Shown here: piece after piece, positions 1-10,193 of the stretch
Position numbering within the stretch: the stretch's first letter is position 1
Layout of the letters: each line of letters begins with the position of its first letter
Source: Psychrobacter sp. FDAARGOS_221
Lineage (GTDB): Bacteria; Pseudomonadota; Gammaproteobacteria; Pseudomonadales; Moraxellaceae
Reading direction: 5' to 3'
NCBI RefSeq assembly: GCF_002313155.2
Contig: NZ_NWFK02000001.1
Coordinates: forward strand, 2,170,001-2,234,000
DNA: 64,000 nt
Made by a program: the position numbers and the translations under genes
The notes under the pieces: model-generated
The model's input: the letters and a program-made list of their open reading frames with translations, nothing else
Told to the model about the DNA's origin: nothing
Database searches by the model: none

Positions 1-1371
<1,371 letters not shown>

Positions 1372-1508
1372 TACAACACCCAAGTGGTTTTAGTATGTCA
1401 CCAATTATTTCGATATCATCCTGATGATTACTTGATTCAGGTTCTTGATATACTAGTCAACATAAAGTTAAGTAAATAACTTAACCAACTCATATCTATA
1501 CCCCCTTT

Positions 1509-1621
1509 GCTGACGACAATAGCACGATGGAACCACCTGATCCCTTCCCGAACTCAGAAGTGAAACATCGTAGCGCCAATGGTAGTGTGGTTCGCCCATG
1601 TGAGAGTAGGTCATCGTCAGC
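1509..1621 (+). rRNA. 5S ribosomal RNA
   Basis: About 113 nt with paired ends (GCTGACGAC at the start, GTCGTCAGC at the end when folded) and the conserved internal CCCGAACTCAGAAGTGAAAC segment. It lies about 137 nt after the 23S end, in the same transcription unit, and is followed at once by a strong terminator. No tRNA lies between 23S and 5S or after 5S. Confidence 0.95.
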
Positions 1622-1632
1622 TCCCTATACCT

Positions 1633-1667
1633 AAAAGCCCCCGCTCAAACCGAGCGGGGGCTTTTTC
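1633..1667 (+). terminator. rRNA operon terminator
   Basis: Perfect 11-bp GC-rich stem, AGCCCCCGCTC (1636-1646) pairing with GAGCGGGGGCT (1652-1662), a 5-nt loop and a following T run. It ends the rRNA operon. Confidence 0.93.
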
Positions 1668-2014
1668 TTTGTGTGGGGGTTGGGTAGAGTGGTTTTATAA
1701 TAAAATGATTTGACATCTATCGTTATAGCTGATAATTTCTATACTAACTTTAAAGTTAAGTAATAGTATAAGAAGTGTAACCTACTTTGTACTTATATTA
1801 AAAAAGCCAGCTTACATTTTTATATCTAATCCTGCCTTTTACTGCTTTTCTCAACTGAGCAGATCCTCTAAGATAAGTAAAATACCTACCTCTCTTTAAT
1901 TGCATTCGTGCAAATATTTTCTTTATAACAAAGTCTTTATTATTTGTACTCTCATATGATTTATTGACAATGATGTTAATAAGCACACCTTATACTTATC
2001 AAAAGGAATTGATA
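1668..2014. other. Intergenic region, rRNA operon to dctP
   Basis: AT-rich spacer. A minus-strand frame at 1798-1986 opens with GTG and has no clear ribosome binding site, so I do not call it. A TTGACA sits at 1964-1969, but no well-spaced -10 follows, so the dctP promoter is not fixed. Confidence 0.5.
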
Positions 2015-3091
2015 ATGAAATATTATACTGCTATTCCAATGGCTGCATTGTTGGCTTTCACCTTATCAGCATGTTCAAACTCAGATAAAACTCAAACCTC
2101 TGAAGAATCAGGCTCAGAAAATACTGAGGCGGTATCAACGGAAGTTACCAAGCTGCGTTTATCACATTTTTGGCCAGCGACTTCTTCATTCAGTAAAGAA
2201 GTACTAGAGCCTTGGGCTAAAACTATTGAAGAAGAGTCAAACGGCCGTCTGAAGATCGAGCTTTACCCTTCAGCATCATTAAGCAAGCCTCAGGTAACCT
2301 ATGAGGCCGCGGTTAAAGGAACGGTTGATATCGGCTCTCAGGCGCATGGTTATACTAATGGTCGTTTCCCTTTAACTCAAATCGCTGAGCTTCCAGGTCT
2401 CTCAAGTTCTGCCACTCAAATGGGCTGTATCTTACAAACCTTATATGAAGACGGCACCATTGCCAGTGAATACGAAGATTCACATATTCTATTTATGTAT
2501 GGCGCCGGTCCAGGTGCGCTGCATACCACTAATAAACTTATCAAAACTCCTGAAGATATGAAGGGATTACGTATCCGTCGTCCTTCTGCAGTTGCCGGCG
2601 ATATCATTGAAAGCATGGGGGCCTCTCCTGTTGGCTTACCTGCCAATGATATGTATACCTCGCTACAACGTGGTGTTGTTGATGGCCTAAGTTTCCCTTG
2701 GGAAGCGGTTACTACTTTCAAAATTGATGAAGTGACTAAGTACCATACTAATATTCCATTTTATAGTTCTGGTTTAATGCTTGCGATGAACAAAGATACT
2801 TATCAAGGCTTACCGGAGGACCTGCAAAAAGTATTAGATGATAACTCAGGTATGGAATGGGCTAAGAAAGTCGGTGAAGTATTTGATAAACACGACAAAA
2901 CAGCACTTCAAAATGCCAAAGATTTAGGCCATGAAGTCATTGAAATTCCTGATCCATTAAACGATCCTGCATGGAAAGGTCCTTTAGAAAAAGGTACCGA
3001 GAAATATTTGAGTGATGTCGAAGCGTTAGGACATGACGCTCAAGGTGTTTATGAAAAAGCCAAAGCGGCTAGTGCAAGTTGTAAAGTTTAA
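2015..3091 (+). CDS. dctP: TRAP transporter solute-binding protein (DctP family)
   Basis: Extracytoplasmic substrate-binding subunit of a tripartite ATP-independent periplasmic transporter, which captures organic acids such as C4-dicarboxylates for Na+-coupled uptake. I chose the ATG at 2015, 358 aa, because AAAGGAATT lies just upstream and the protein then begins with a clean lipoprotein signal: hydrophobic residues 5-17 and lipobox LSAC with Cys20. Residues about 45-350 form the DctP fold. The frame could extend upstream to 1964, but this would spoil the signal peptide. It is followed after 16 bp by the small and large membrane subunits. The substrate cannot be told from sequence alone. A lipid-anchored binding protein is less usual than a free periplasmic one. 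Confidence 0.9.
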   Translation: MKYYTAIPMAALLAFTLSACSNSDKTQTSEESGSENTEAVSTEVTKLRLSHFWPATSSFSKEVLEPWAKTIEEESNGRLKIELYPSASLSKPQVTYEAAVKGTVDIGSQAHGYTNGRFPLTQIAELPGLSSSATQMGCILQTLYEDGTIASEYEDSHILFMYGAGPGALHTTNKLIKTPEDMKGLRIRRPSAVAGDIIESMGASPVGLPANDMYTSLQRGVVDGLSFPWEAVTTFKIDEVTKYHTNIPFYSSGLMLAMNKDTYQGLPEDLQKVLDDNSGMEWAKKVGEVFDKHDKTALQNAKDLGHEVIEIPDPLNDPAWKGPLEKGTEKYLSDVEALGHDAQGVYEKAKAASASCKV

Positions 3092-3107
3092 TTGTTAGGA
3101 TAACAAG

Positions 3108-3635
3108 ATGTCTTTTTTGAATGATATAAGCCGCTTTTTAGCTAGGATTTGCGAATTCATAGGCGGCATTAGCTTGGTTGTTATCGTATTGGTTACAGTT
3201 GCTGATGTAATTATGCGTTACCTATTCAAGCTGACCGCTGGTGATTTTGGATTTACGATTAAAGGGACGGTTGAGATTGTCTCCTACATGATGCTATTTG
3301 GTTTGCTAGCAGCATTTGCTGCATTTGTAGAGCGGGCACAGGTGATTGTCGATGTGTTTACTCAACGCATGTCGCACAGTCTCAAAGCATACATGATGGC
3401 CTTTTTCATGCTTGGCTTTTTTGCCCTTGGTCTTATGTTTGTTTGGGGGCTTTATGAAAGCGCCCTTGATGCAGCTGAGTATGGCAAAGTCACTCAAGAT
3501 CTGACCATTTCAATGACACCAATTTATGGGTTTAGCGCTGTGATCAGTGCTATGTTAGCCGTTCGGGCGCTGATTGAGTCTATTAATATTTTTAAAACGG
3601 GCGAATTTTATGACGCCGAGGAGACAGGCGCATGA
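3108..3635 (+). CDS. dctQ: TRAP transporter small permease subunit (DctQ family)
   Basis: Protein of 175 aa with four predicted membrane helices, near residues 13-35, 58-75, 92-115 and 135-158, the usual size and topology of DctQ. It bridges the binding protein and the large permease. The AGGATAAC ribosome site precedes the ATG. Its last four bases overlap the start of dctM (ATGA overlap at 3632-3635), which indicates translational coupling. Confidence 0.9.
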   Translation: MSFLNDISRFLARICEFIGGISLVVIVLVTVADVIMRYLFKLTAGDFGFTIKGTVEIVSYMMLFGLLAAFAAFVERAQVIVDVFTQRMSHSLKAYMMAFFMLGFFALGLMFVWGLYESALDAAEYGKVTQDLTISMTPIYGFSAVISAMLAVRALIESINIFKTGEFYDAEETGA

Positions 3636-4921
3636 GTCCAGAAATTATTGGTGCCATTGGTTTAATTTGTATGATTTTGTTGGTATGCCTACGCGTACCG
3701 GTTGCTCTAGCTATGTTAGGCGTTGGTGCGGTTGGGTTTGGTTTTGTTACCTCACCCAGCAGTGCCTTACAGATGTTAAGAGATACACCGCCAGATGTAT
3801 TGGCAAAATATGATTTTAGCGCGATACCCTTGTTTATTTTGATGGGAGTGTTTGCTGCGAAGTCAGGGATGGCCAGTAAGCTTTTTGAAGCGACAAGGAT
3901 TATCTTTGGCGGTGTTAGGGGAAGCTTAGGGGTTGCAGGTATTGGTTCTTCCGGTATCTTTGCCTCTATTTCAGGCTCCTCGCTAGCGACTGCTTCTACT
4001 ATGACCCGAGTGGCTTTACCAGAAATGGAAAAGCATGGTTATAACCCTGGCTTTGCTTGCGGCGTACTTGCAGCAGGCGGCACGCTAGGTATTATGATTC
4101 CGCCCAGTATCGCGTTACTTATCTATGCCATTTTGACTGAGCAATCGGTAGGTGATATGTTTATTGCCGGCTTCTTGCCAGGTATCTTGGGCATGGTAAT
4201 GTACTCGTTGACAGTGATGATTATGGTGCGCTGGAAGCCGCATCTTGCTCAACGTGGTGAAAAAACCAGTTGGAAAGAAAAGTTTTTATCTTTAACTGGG
4301 CTTATTCCATTCGGCTTTATCTTTGTCATTATTATTGCAGGTATTTTCTACGGCCTATTTACACCCACTGAAGGTGCAGCAGTTGGCGCATTTGTGTCTT
4401 ATTTATATGCTGTGTTTAAAGGGTTAACTTTTAAAGGCCTAAAGCAGTCATTAATTGAGACATTAGCTTTATCTGCCGTAGTATTCTTTATGCTGCTAGG
4501 TGCAGAGGCGCTGGGTTACTTTATCTCTGTGTCACGTATTGCTTACTCATTGGCGACATGGATTGGCGCACTTGATGTGAGTCCCATGATTATTTTAATT
4601 TGTATTTTAATCATGTACTTCTTACTCGGTCTGTTTATGGATGCGCTAGCGATGCTAGTGATTACCATACCGGTGGTCTATCCTTTAATCTTAGCGTTAG
4701 GTTATGATCCAGTTTGGTTTGGTATTATTGCAGTATTAACGGTTGAACTTGGATTGATTACACCGCCTATGGGCATGAATATCTTCGTGATTAAAGCGGT
4801 GGCGCCACACATAAAACTCAGTGAGATGTTTAAGGGGGTTGCCCCATTCATTGTGTCGGATGTGATTCGATTGGTTATATTGGTTGCTTTCCCTGCCATC
4901 TCATTAGTGTTGGTGTATTAA
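3632..4921 (+). CDS. dctM: TRAP transporter large permease subunit (DctM family)
   Basis: Protein of 429 aa with about 12 hydrophobic segments. It carries the Gly/Ser-rich stretch typical of DctM (GGVRGSLGVAGIGSSG, about residues 90-106) and a second conserved block, ELGLITPPMGMNIF, near residue 372. This is the ion-coupled translocation subunit of the inner membrane. It is the third gene of dctPQM, overlaps dctQ by 4 bp and is closed by a terminator about 65 bp downstream. Confidence 0.92.
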   Translation: MSPEIIGAIGLICMILLVCLRVPVALAMLGVGAVGFGFVTSPSSALQMLRDTPPDVLAKYDFSAIPLFILMGVFAAKSGMASKLFEATRIIFGGVRGSLGVAGIGSSGIFASISGSSLATASTMTRVALPEMEKHGYNPGFACGVLAAGGTLGIMIPPSIALLIYAILTEQSVGDMFIAGFLPGILGMVMYSLTVMIMVRWKPHLAQRGEKTSWKEKFLSLTGLIPFGFIFVIIIAGIFYGLFTPTEGAAVGAFVSYLYAVFKGLTFKGLKQSLIETLALSAVVFFMLLGAEALGYFISVSRIAYSLATWIGALDVSPMIILICILIMYFLLGLFMDALAMLVITIPVVYPLILALGYDPVWFGIIAVLTVELGLITPPMGMNIFVIKAVAPHIKLSEMFKGVAPFIVSDVIRLVILVAFPAISLVLVY

Positions 4922-4984
4922 AATCAGTATGCTAACTGAGCAATGAATTAAGCTACTAAATAAACAGTAATTTTTACAGATGAC

Positions 4985-5022
4985 AAAAACCACACTATTA
5001 TTAAATAACAGTGTGGTTTTTT
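4985..5022 (+). terminator. Terminator after dctPQM
   Basis: Stem AACCACACT (4988-4996) with AGTGTGGTT (5010-5018), then a T run. It closes the TRAP operon. Confidence 0.88.
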
Positions 5023-5130
5023 GATTATAGCGTTAGTGCTATGATAGCCGACTCAAACCGGACACACTATTATAGTCAGTGTTTAATTAGTCCGCTTCTC
5101 ATTAGGCAGGGTCATTTAGGGTAGGTATTC

Positions 5131-6162
5131 ATGGCTGTAGATTTTTCCAACACGCTCATTGTCGCCATTTCTGCGACTGCATTATTTGATCTGACTGAAT
5201 CAGAGCAGTATAGAGAGCAGTTACACCTAGAGGATCCGGTTACTGCAGCGGCTAAATTTCGTGACTATATGCATGAACGTGAGAATGAGCCACTACAAGT
5301 TGGTGCAGGCTTTCCGTTGATTCAAGCCATATTAAATTTAAACCATTGCCGTCAAGCTAACAGCGATCAAAGCCAATCGAGCTCAGAGACCCAAGATAAG
5401 CCAGATGCGCCATTGGTTGAGGTGGTTATTGTCTCCAAGAGTTGTCCTGAGACTGGTATTCGTGTGTTAAATGCGATTCGAGACAGGCAGCTGTGTATCA
5501 CGCGATCAGCTTTTATTTCAGGCTCGCCAGTTGTGGATTATATTGCTGATTTTAATGTCGATTTGTTTTTAACCACCAATCGTGAAGACGCGCAGCAAGT
5601 GGCCGATGCTCGAGTGTGTGCTTGCGCCATATTAGATGCGACACCCGTCAATACTTTTACCTTAGATACAGATCAGCTACGTATCGCCTTTGATGGGGAT
5701 GCGGTGTTGTTTGATGATTCAGGCGAGCTGTTATATAAGCAGCAAGGGTTGAGAGCTTTTCATGAAAGAGAAGCACAAATGACAGATTTGCCGATTGAGA
5801 AAGGGCCTTATGCCGACTTTTTAATCAAACTGTCTTTGCTGCAGCAGCGACTACCCAATGTTGGTGAACACAGTCCAATACAGATTGCGTTGGTAACGGC
5901 TCGAAATGCGCCTGCAGATTTACGAGCAATTAAAACCCTGCGCGAGTGGGGTGTGACCGTTGATATGGCTTTCTTTTTAGGTGGGCTTGAAAAAACTCGA
6001 GTACTAAAAAGCTTTGCGCCGCATATTTTCTTTGATGATTCTATCCAGCATATTGAAGCAGCAAAAGGATTTGTTCCCTCAGGGTTGGTCCCTTATCATT
6101 CTCAGTCTAAGTTAAATCTATATACTTGGCATCCTACCCACAAACAGTCTGGTGACGTATGA
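5131..6162 (+). CDS. 5'-nucleotidase (cytosolic type, PF06189-like)
   Basis: Protein of 343 aa resembling the 5-nucleotidase family related to eukaryotic cytosolic 5'-nucleotidase I, which dephosphorylates nucleoside monophosphates. Recognisable parts are the N-terminal LIVAISATALFDLTESE block, the VSKSCPETGIRVLNAI segment near residue 112, the acidic FDGDAVLFDDSGE motif near residue 188, and IFFDDS near residue 300, all usual for this family's HAD-like active site. No signal peptide, so cytoplasmic. The stop overlaps the ATG of the rhomboid gene (ATGA), so the two are probably cotranscribed. Confidence 0.82.
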   Translation: MAVDFSNTLIVAISATALFDLTESEQYREQLHLEDPVTAAAKFRDYMHERENEPLQVGAGFPLIQAILNLNHCRQANSDQSQSSSETQDKPDAPLVEVVIVSKSCPETGIRVLNAIRDRQLCITRSAFISGSPVVDYIADFNVDLFLTTNREDAQQVADARVCACAILDATPVNTFTLDTDQLRIAFDGDAVLFDDSGELLYKQQGLRAFHEREAQMTDLPIEKGPYADFLIKLSLLQQRLPNVGEHSPIQIALVTARNAPADLRAIKTLREWGVTVDMAFFLGGLEKTRVLKSFAPHIFFDDSIQHIEAAKGFVPSGLVPYHSQSKLNLYTWHPTHKQSGDV

Positions 6163-6761
6163 ATTGGCAACGCGCTTTTAATCTCATCAAGCACCGTATA
6201 AGCCAAGTTTTTGGTTTATACGGCTTTGTGTTTATACCCATCTGGGTGATGTATTTTTTAAATGCTACCGTGCTTTTTAATTACTGGAATGCATTTGGTA
6301 TCGTGCCTCGCAGTTTGAGTTTGGGCAGTATGGTAGGGGTAACCGCCTCTTGGACAATGCATGGTAATTTTGCTCATCTTTTAGGTAATACGGTAGTTCT
6401 GGCGCAAATCTTATTTTTATTTGGTTTGTTTGAGCGTAACGCCTATCGCACTGTGGTGAAGTTAATTATTGGTTCTGGGTTGATGACTTGGGGACTGGGA
6501 TCGCCTTTTTCGATACATATCGGTGCATCAGGACTGATATTTGCCATGCTAGGTTATATGATTGGCGGTGCTATTTTTGCTAGACGTTGGGGATATCTCC
6601 TAGCTTGTCTCATCATGGGAACCAGTTATTGGTTTATTCTAAAAGAAGGGCTCATGCCACAGACGGGTATTTCGTTTGCTGCACATTTTGGTGGTTTGTG
6701 TGTTGGCTTGTTAATTGGCGCAAACTCTAAACACTATGAGCCGCAGAGCTATTATCGATAG
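6159..6761 (+). CDS. Rhomboid-family intramembrane serine protease
   Basis: Protein of 200 aa with about six hydrophobic segments. The catalytic dyad is present: Ser124 in GASG (residues 122-125) and His176 in AAHFGG. The oxyanion and structural motif HGNFAHLLGN occupies residues 68-77. It would cleave membrane-embedded substrates in the inner membrane. Its start overlaps the nucleotidase stop by 4 bp. A long heptanucleotide repeat begins only 29 bp after its stop codon. Confidence 0.88.
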   Translation: MNWQRAFNLIKHRISQVFGLYGFVFIPIWVMYFLNATVLFNYWNAFGIVPRSLSLGSMVGVTASWTMHGNFAHLLGNTVVLAQILFLFGLFERNAYRTVVKLIIGSGLMTWGLGSPFSIHIGASGLIFAMLGYMIGGAIFARRWGYLLACLIMGTSYWFILKEGLMPQTGISFAAHFGGLCVGLLIGANSKHYEPQSYYR

Positions 6762-7165
6762 CATCTGGCTTATCGCTGTTTTATTATTCTTAGTAGTTAG
6801 TAGTTAGTAGTTAGTAGTTAGTAGTTAGTAGTTAGTAGTTAGTAGTTAGTAGTTAGTAGTTAGTAGTTAGTAGTTAGTAGTTAGTAGTTAGTAGTTAGTA
6901 GTTAGTAGTTAGTAGTTAGTAGTTAGTAGTTAGACATATATTAGACCCGTAAATTTAGTGCGACGTATCAGCAGCTAGGTGAGTAAAAACTCACTAATCA
7001 GCATAAACTAACGGCTAATCATGCTTAGTTACCAGTATTTTGGGCAGTAAGCTTGAAAATTTGTTACACTAGCGCATATATATGCCTTGTATTCTTGGCT
7101 AAGACTCATCAGTAGATGAGCAGTCAAATTAATATGGCTTTTGATGGTTTGTAGGGAGTAGATGC
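6762..7165. other. Intergenic region, rhomboid gene to pcnB
   Basis: Holds the 143-bp heptanucleotide array and then about 230 bp of ordinary AT-rich sequence before the pcnB ribosome site (AGGGAGTAG). The pcnB promoter is probably in the 6950-7140 part; I could not fix it. Confidence 0.6.
6791..6933. repeat. Heptanucleotide tandem repeat, about 20 copies of TAGTAGT
   Basis: Perfect direct repeat with a 7-bp period over 143 bp (20 full units plus 3 bases), between the rhomboid stop and pcnB. Because 7 is not a multiple of 3 and each unit holds two TAG triplets, every plus-strand frame is closed; TAA closes all minus-strand frames. No base interrupts the array, which suggests recent expansion by slippage. 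Confidence 0.98.
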
Positions 7166-9361
7166 ATGGCAGAACGTTCAGCCAAGCAGTTAGGGTTAAG
7201 TAAGGCGGATTTACCTAATTCAATTTTAGAAGTGATAGCCACTTTAAATAAAGGCGGCTTTGATGCTTATATTGTTGGTGGTGGGGTCCGTGACACGCTA
7301 TTGGGTTTAAATCCCAAAGATTTTGATGCCGTAACTGACGCAAGACCGCATGAAGTAAAAGACTTGTTTGGCAAACGTTGCCGTATTATTGGCCGTCGTT
7401 TTCAGTTAGCTCATGTTTATTCAGGCCGCGATATGATTGAGGTCGCGACGTTTCGTGCGCCGCCAAATGGCGATGCTCATACCACCAGTGACGGTATGAT
7501 TGTGCGTGATAATGTCTGGGGTGATATTGAGCAAGACTTTGCCCGCCGTGACTTTTCAATTAATGCCATGTACTACCAGCCGTTAAAAGGCATCGTTCAT
7601 GACTTTTGTAATGCATTAGATGATATTAAGAGCAAGACGCTACGCTTACTCGGTCATGCACCGGTGCGTATCGAAGAAGATCCGGTGCGTCTGTTACGTG
7701 CGCTGCGCTTTAAAGCTAAGTTAGGCTTTGAGTTTGATAAAGAGTTATCAGAGCAGTTTCATGACGATAACTGGGATTTACTAGATCAAGTATCACCGCA
7801 TCGACTGTATGATGAGTCGCAGAAGATGTTCACGGGTGGTTATTTGGTACCTTTATTGCCATTATTATTTGAATACGGTGCCATCCGCCACTTGATTATC
7901 TATCCGCCAGAAAAGCCAACCGCGTTGGTAAATCAGGTAGCTATTAATACAGACAAGCGCATTGCATTGGGTAAAAGTATTAACCCAGCTTTCTTTTATG
8001 CGGCATTGTTGTGGGATAATTACCTACATCAGCTGGCAAAATTTAAAAAGAAAAACATGCCATTTCATGATGCTCAGCTACAAGCGGCGAGTAAGGTTAT
8101 TGAGCGTCAACGTATCAAAACGGCCATTCCACGTTTTGCTGAACAATTTATCCGTGATATCTGGATGATGCAGCCAAAGCTGGCCAATCCTCGTGTCAAA
8201 CAGATTCCACAGTTGGCAGAACATGCTCGTTTCCGTGCTGCGTTTGACTTTTTATTGCTGCGTGAGCAATGTGGTGATGAGTTAAATCCATTGTCAGAAT
8301 CTACCAATGGCATGGGTGAGTGGTGGCAGATCTATCAAACCTTGTCAGACAAACAAAAGCAGCAAGCGATTGATGACTTCGCGGGAGACAGTCGCCGTGG
8401 CAAGTCGACTCGCAACCGTAATCGCAATCGTAATGCTGATAATAAGGTCGATAGCGCAGATACTCAGGGTGCGAATGGTCAGCATAACTATCAGCCTAAG
8501 CCGCCCAAACTGCCAGATGAAGTGTTGTCAGAGACTCAAAATAAATCTGCGCAGCAGTCACAAAAAGGGTCATCAAAATCGTCTCATAAAACGCAAACCA
8601 GTGCTGCAAAATATCAAGATCATTATGCGCTTGAAAGAGCACAGCTTGAGAAGCTGTCACTGGGTAAACTGGTTGATGCCGCGCCTGCCAAACAGCAGCC
8701 GAGCCCACTGTTTACTATCAGTGCGGATAAGTTAGCTGAGCAAGTGCCACAGCAGCTTACGGTCGAGGCGCAGATTAAAGCAGAGGCTGATAAATCAGCT
8801 GCTAGTGCATCTAAACAGCAACATCGCTCTGAGCAAAAAGCTAACTCTGAACAGGCGACGAATACTCAGCAGGGTAGTGATGCGCCATCTCAGGCTCAGA
8901 AACAATCTCAGCAAAAACAGTCTCAGCAAAAACAAGCTCATTCAAGCAGTGACACTGAGACTGAATTAAGTGCTGATGTGGTATTTATACCTAAGCCTGA
9001 ACCGGTCCCAGCGACACGCCGTCGTCGACAGCCGAGCCAGACAGCTGCTACCTCGGCCCAGTTAGAAAAGCCAAAACAGTCAGCACAGCCGAAGCAGTCG
9101 CCGAAAGCTCAAGACTCAAGCGATCAGCGCAAGCAACAGTCAACACAGAAATCTGTAGCGGCAAGTAAGTCTAATGATGACGTTCAGCAGGCTCCAAAAC
9201 AGCCAGCCGCAAAGCAGCCTGTAAAACAACCGCAGGCACAAAAGTCATCATCGAAAGCTGAAGCAATTACTCCAGAGTTAATTGCCAAAAGTGAGCGTGT
9301 TCCAGCGACTCGACGCCGTCGTCAGCCAAGCTCAGAATTAACTGTCAATGAGCAAAAGTAG
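7166..9361 (+). CDS. pcnB: Poly(A) polymerase I with long disordered C-terminal tail
   Basis: Adds 3' poly(A) tails to RNA and so promotes decay. The nucleotidyltransferase core is clear: GGGVRD at residues 38-43, then DFD with Asp52 and Asp54 as metal ligands, and RRDFSINAMYY near residue 128, which points to the tRNA-nucleotidyltransferase superfamily. The core with RNA-binding domain ends near residue 410. The remaining roughly 320 residues are Gln/Lys/Ser-rich and look disordered, making 731 aa against about 465 in E. coli. The tail carries two copies of VPATRRRRQPS (residues 614-624 and 712-722). Followed by folK, the order seen in many gammaproteobacteria. Confidence 0.93.
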   Translation: MAERSAKQLGLSKADLPNSILEVIATLNKGGFDAYIVGGGVRDTLLGLNPKDFDAVTDARPHEVKDLFGKRCRIIGRRFQLAHVYSGRDMIEVATFRAPPNGDAHTTSDGMIVRDNVWGDIEQDFARRDFSINAMYYQPLKGIVHDFCNALDDIKSKTLRLLGHAPVRIEEDPVRLLRALRFKAKLGFEFDKELSEQFHDDNWDLLDQVSPHRLYDESQKMFTGGYLVPLLPLLFEYGAIRHLIIYPPEKPTALVNQVAINTDKRIALGKSINPAFFYAALLWDNYLHQLAKFKKKNMPFHDAQLQAASKVIERQRIKTAIPRFAEQFIRDIWMMQPKLANPRVKQIPQLAEHARFRAAFDFLLLREQCGDELNPLSESTNGMGEWWQIYQTLSDKQKQQAIDDFAGDSRRGKSTRNRNRNRNADNKVDSADTQGANGQHNYQPKPPKLPDEVLSETQNKSAQQSQKGSSKSSHKTQTSAAKYQDHYALERAQLEKLSLGKLVDAAPAKQQPSPLFTISADKLAEQVPQQLTVEAQIKAEADKSAASASKQQHRSEQKANSEQATNTQQGSDAPSQAQKQSQQKQSQQKQAHSSSDTETELSADVVFIPKPEPVPATRRRRQPSQTAATSAQLEKPKQSAQPKQSPKAQDSSDQRKQQSTQKSVAASKSNDDVQQAPKQPAAKQPVKQPQAQKSSSKAEAITPELIAKSERVPATRRRRQPSSELTVNEQK

Positions 9362-9409
9362 GAAACGACTGCTTAGCTTAGCCATAGATTAAATACAGTA
9401 GGGTGTTAG

Positions 9410-9937
9410 ATGGATCAGGCTTCTCAACATAATTATGGCAATTATCATCGCTGTTATCTTGGTTTAGGTAGCAACTTAACCACTGAGCTTGGTACGCCAA
9501 GCGAGCATATACAGCGAGCCATTGCAGTGCTTGCGGATCATCCTAGCATTAGCCATGTTAAAGCGTCGTCTTTATATGAGTCTAAGCCTATGGGCCCGCA
9601 AGATCAGCCTGATTTTATTAACGCTGTCGTTGAAGTGGATACCCGTTTATCGCCACATGATTTGCTGAGCTTGTGTCAACATCTAGAGCAACAGGCTCAG
9701 CGCGTGCGCTTGCGTCGTTGGGGTGAGCGTAGTCTTGATGTGGATGTGTTGTTGTATGCTGATCAAAGTGTCAATACGCCGACCTTAACTGTGCCACACC
9801 CAGGGGTTACTGAGCGTAATTTTGTGCTTATTCCGTTGGCCGAGCTCAACTCTGATCTGACCATTGATGGGAAGTTACTTATTCAGTTGCCAGCTGCGCA
9901 GGATTGGACTGGATTGAGCCGTTTGTCATCTAAATAG
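9410..9937 (+). CDS. folK: 2-amino-4-hydroxy-6-hydroxymethyldihydropteridine pyrophosphokinase
   Basis: HPPK of the folate pathway, transferring pyrophosphate from ATP to the pterin. The 175-aa protein shows LGLGSNL (about residues 17-23), SSLYESKPMGPQDQPDFINAV and the signature RRWGERSLDVDVLLY near residue 103. It lies 48 bp after pcnB and before panB, in the usual pcnB-folK-panB-panC order. A gap of about 250 bp to panB leaves room for a separate panB promoter. Confidence 0.94.
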   Translation: MDQASQHNYGNYHRCYLGLGSNLTTELGTPSEHIQRAIAVLADHPSISHVKASSLYESKPMGPQDQPDFINAVVEVDTRLSPHDLLSLCQHLEQQAQRVRLRRWGERSLDVDVLLYADQSVNTPTLTVPHPGVTERNFVLIPLAELNSDLTIDGKLLIQLPAAQDWTGLSRLSSK

Positions 9938-10193
9938 TAGTTTATCTATAGGACTATCACTCAGATGTCATGACCGAATAAACTTAACCCTGATGATATG
10001 TTTTAGCTGCCCCAGAGCTTGAATAACATGACTTAAATAAACCCTACCTACCGCCATTTTTTATCTACTAGTCTCTACTACTTAGCAACTGAACTATATT
10101 AGTCTTTATTAGTTTTTGACCTACAAGGTTAGGTGACTTAATAGACTATGTTGTTTGTTTACTCATTATCGATTTATGCTTAGGTAACCCGTT

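Noticed and set aside
1798-1986. Minus-strand frame of 62 codons with basic residues (YLRGSAQLRKAVKGRIRY)
   Set aside because: GTG start, no ribosome site, no family recognised. It might be a remnant of a gene but cannot be supported.
1964-2014. Longer dctP start at 1964
   Set aside because: It would put 17 residues before a perfect lipoprotein signal, and the ribosome site fits ATG 2015.
6791-6933. CRISPR array
   Set aside because: Units are 7 bp with no spacers; this is a simple tandem repeat.
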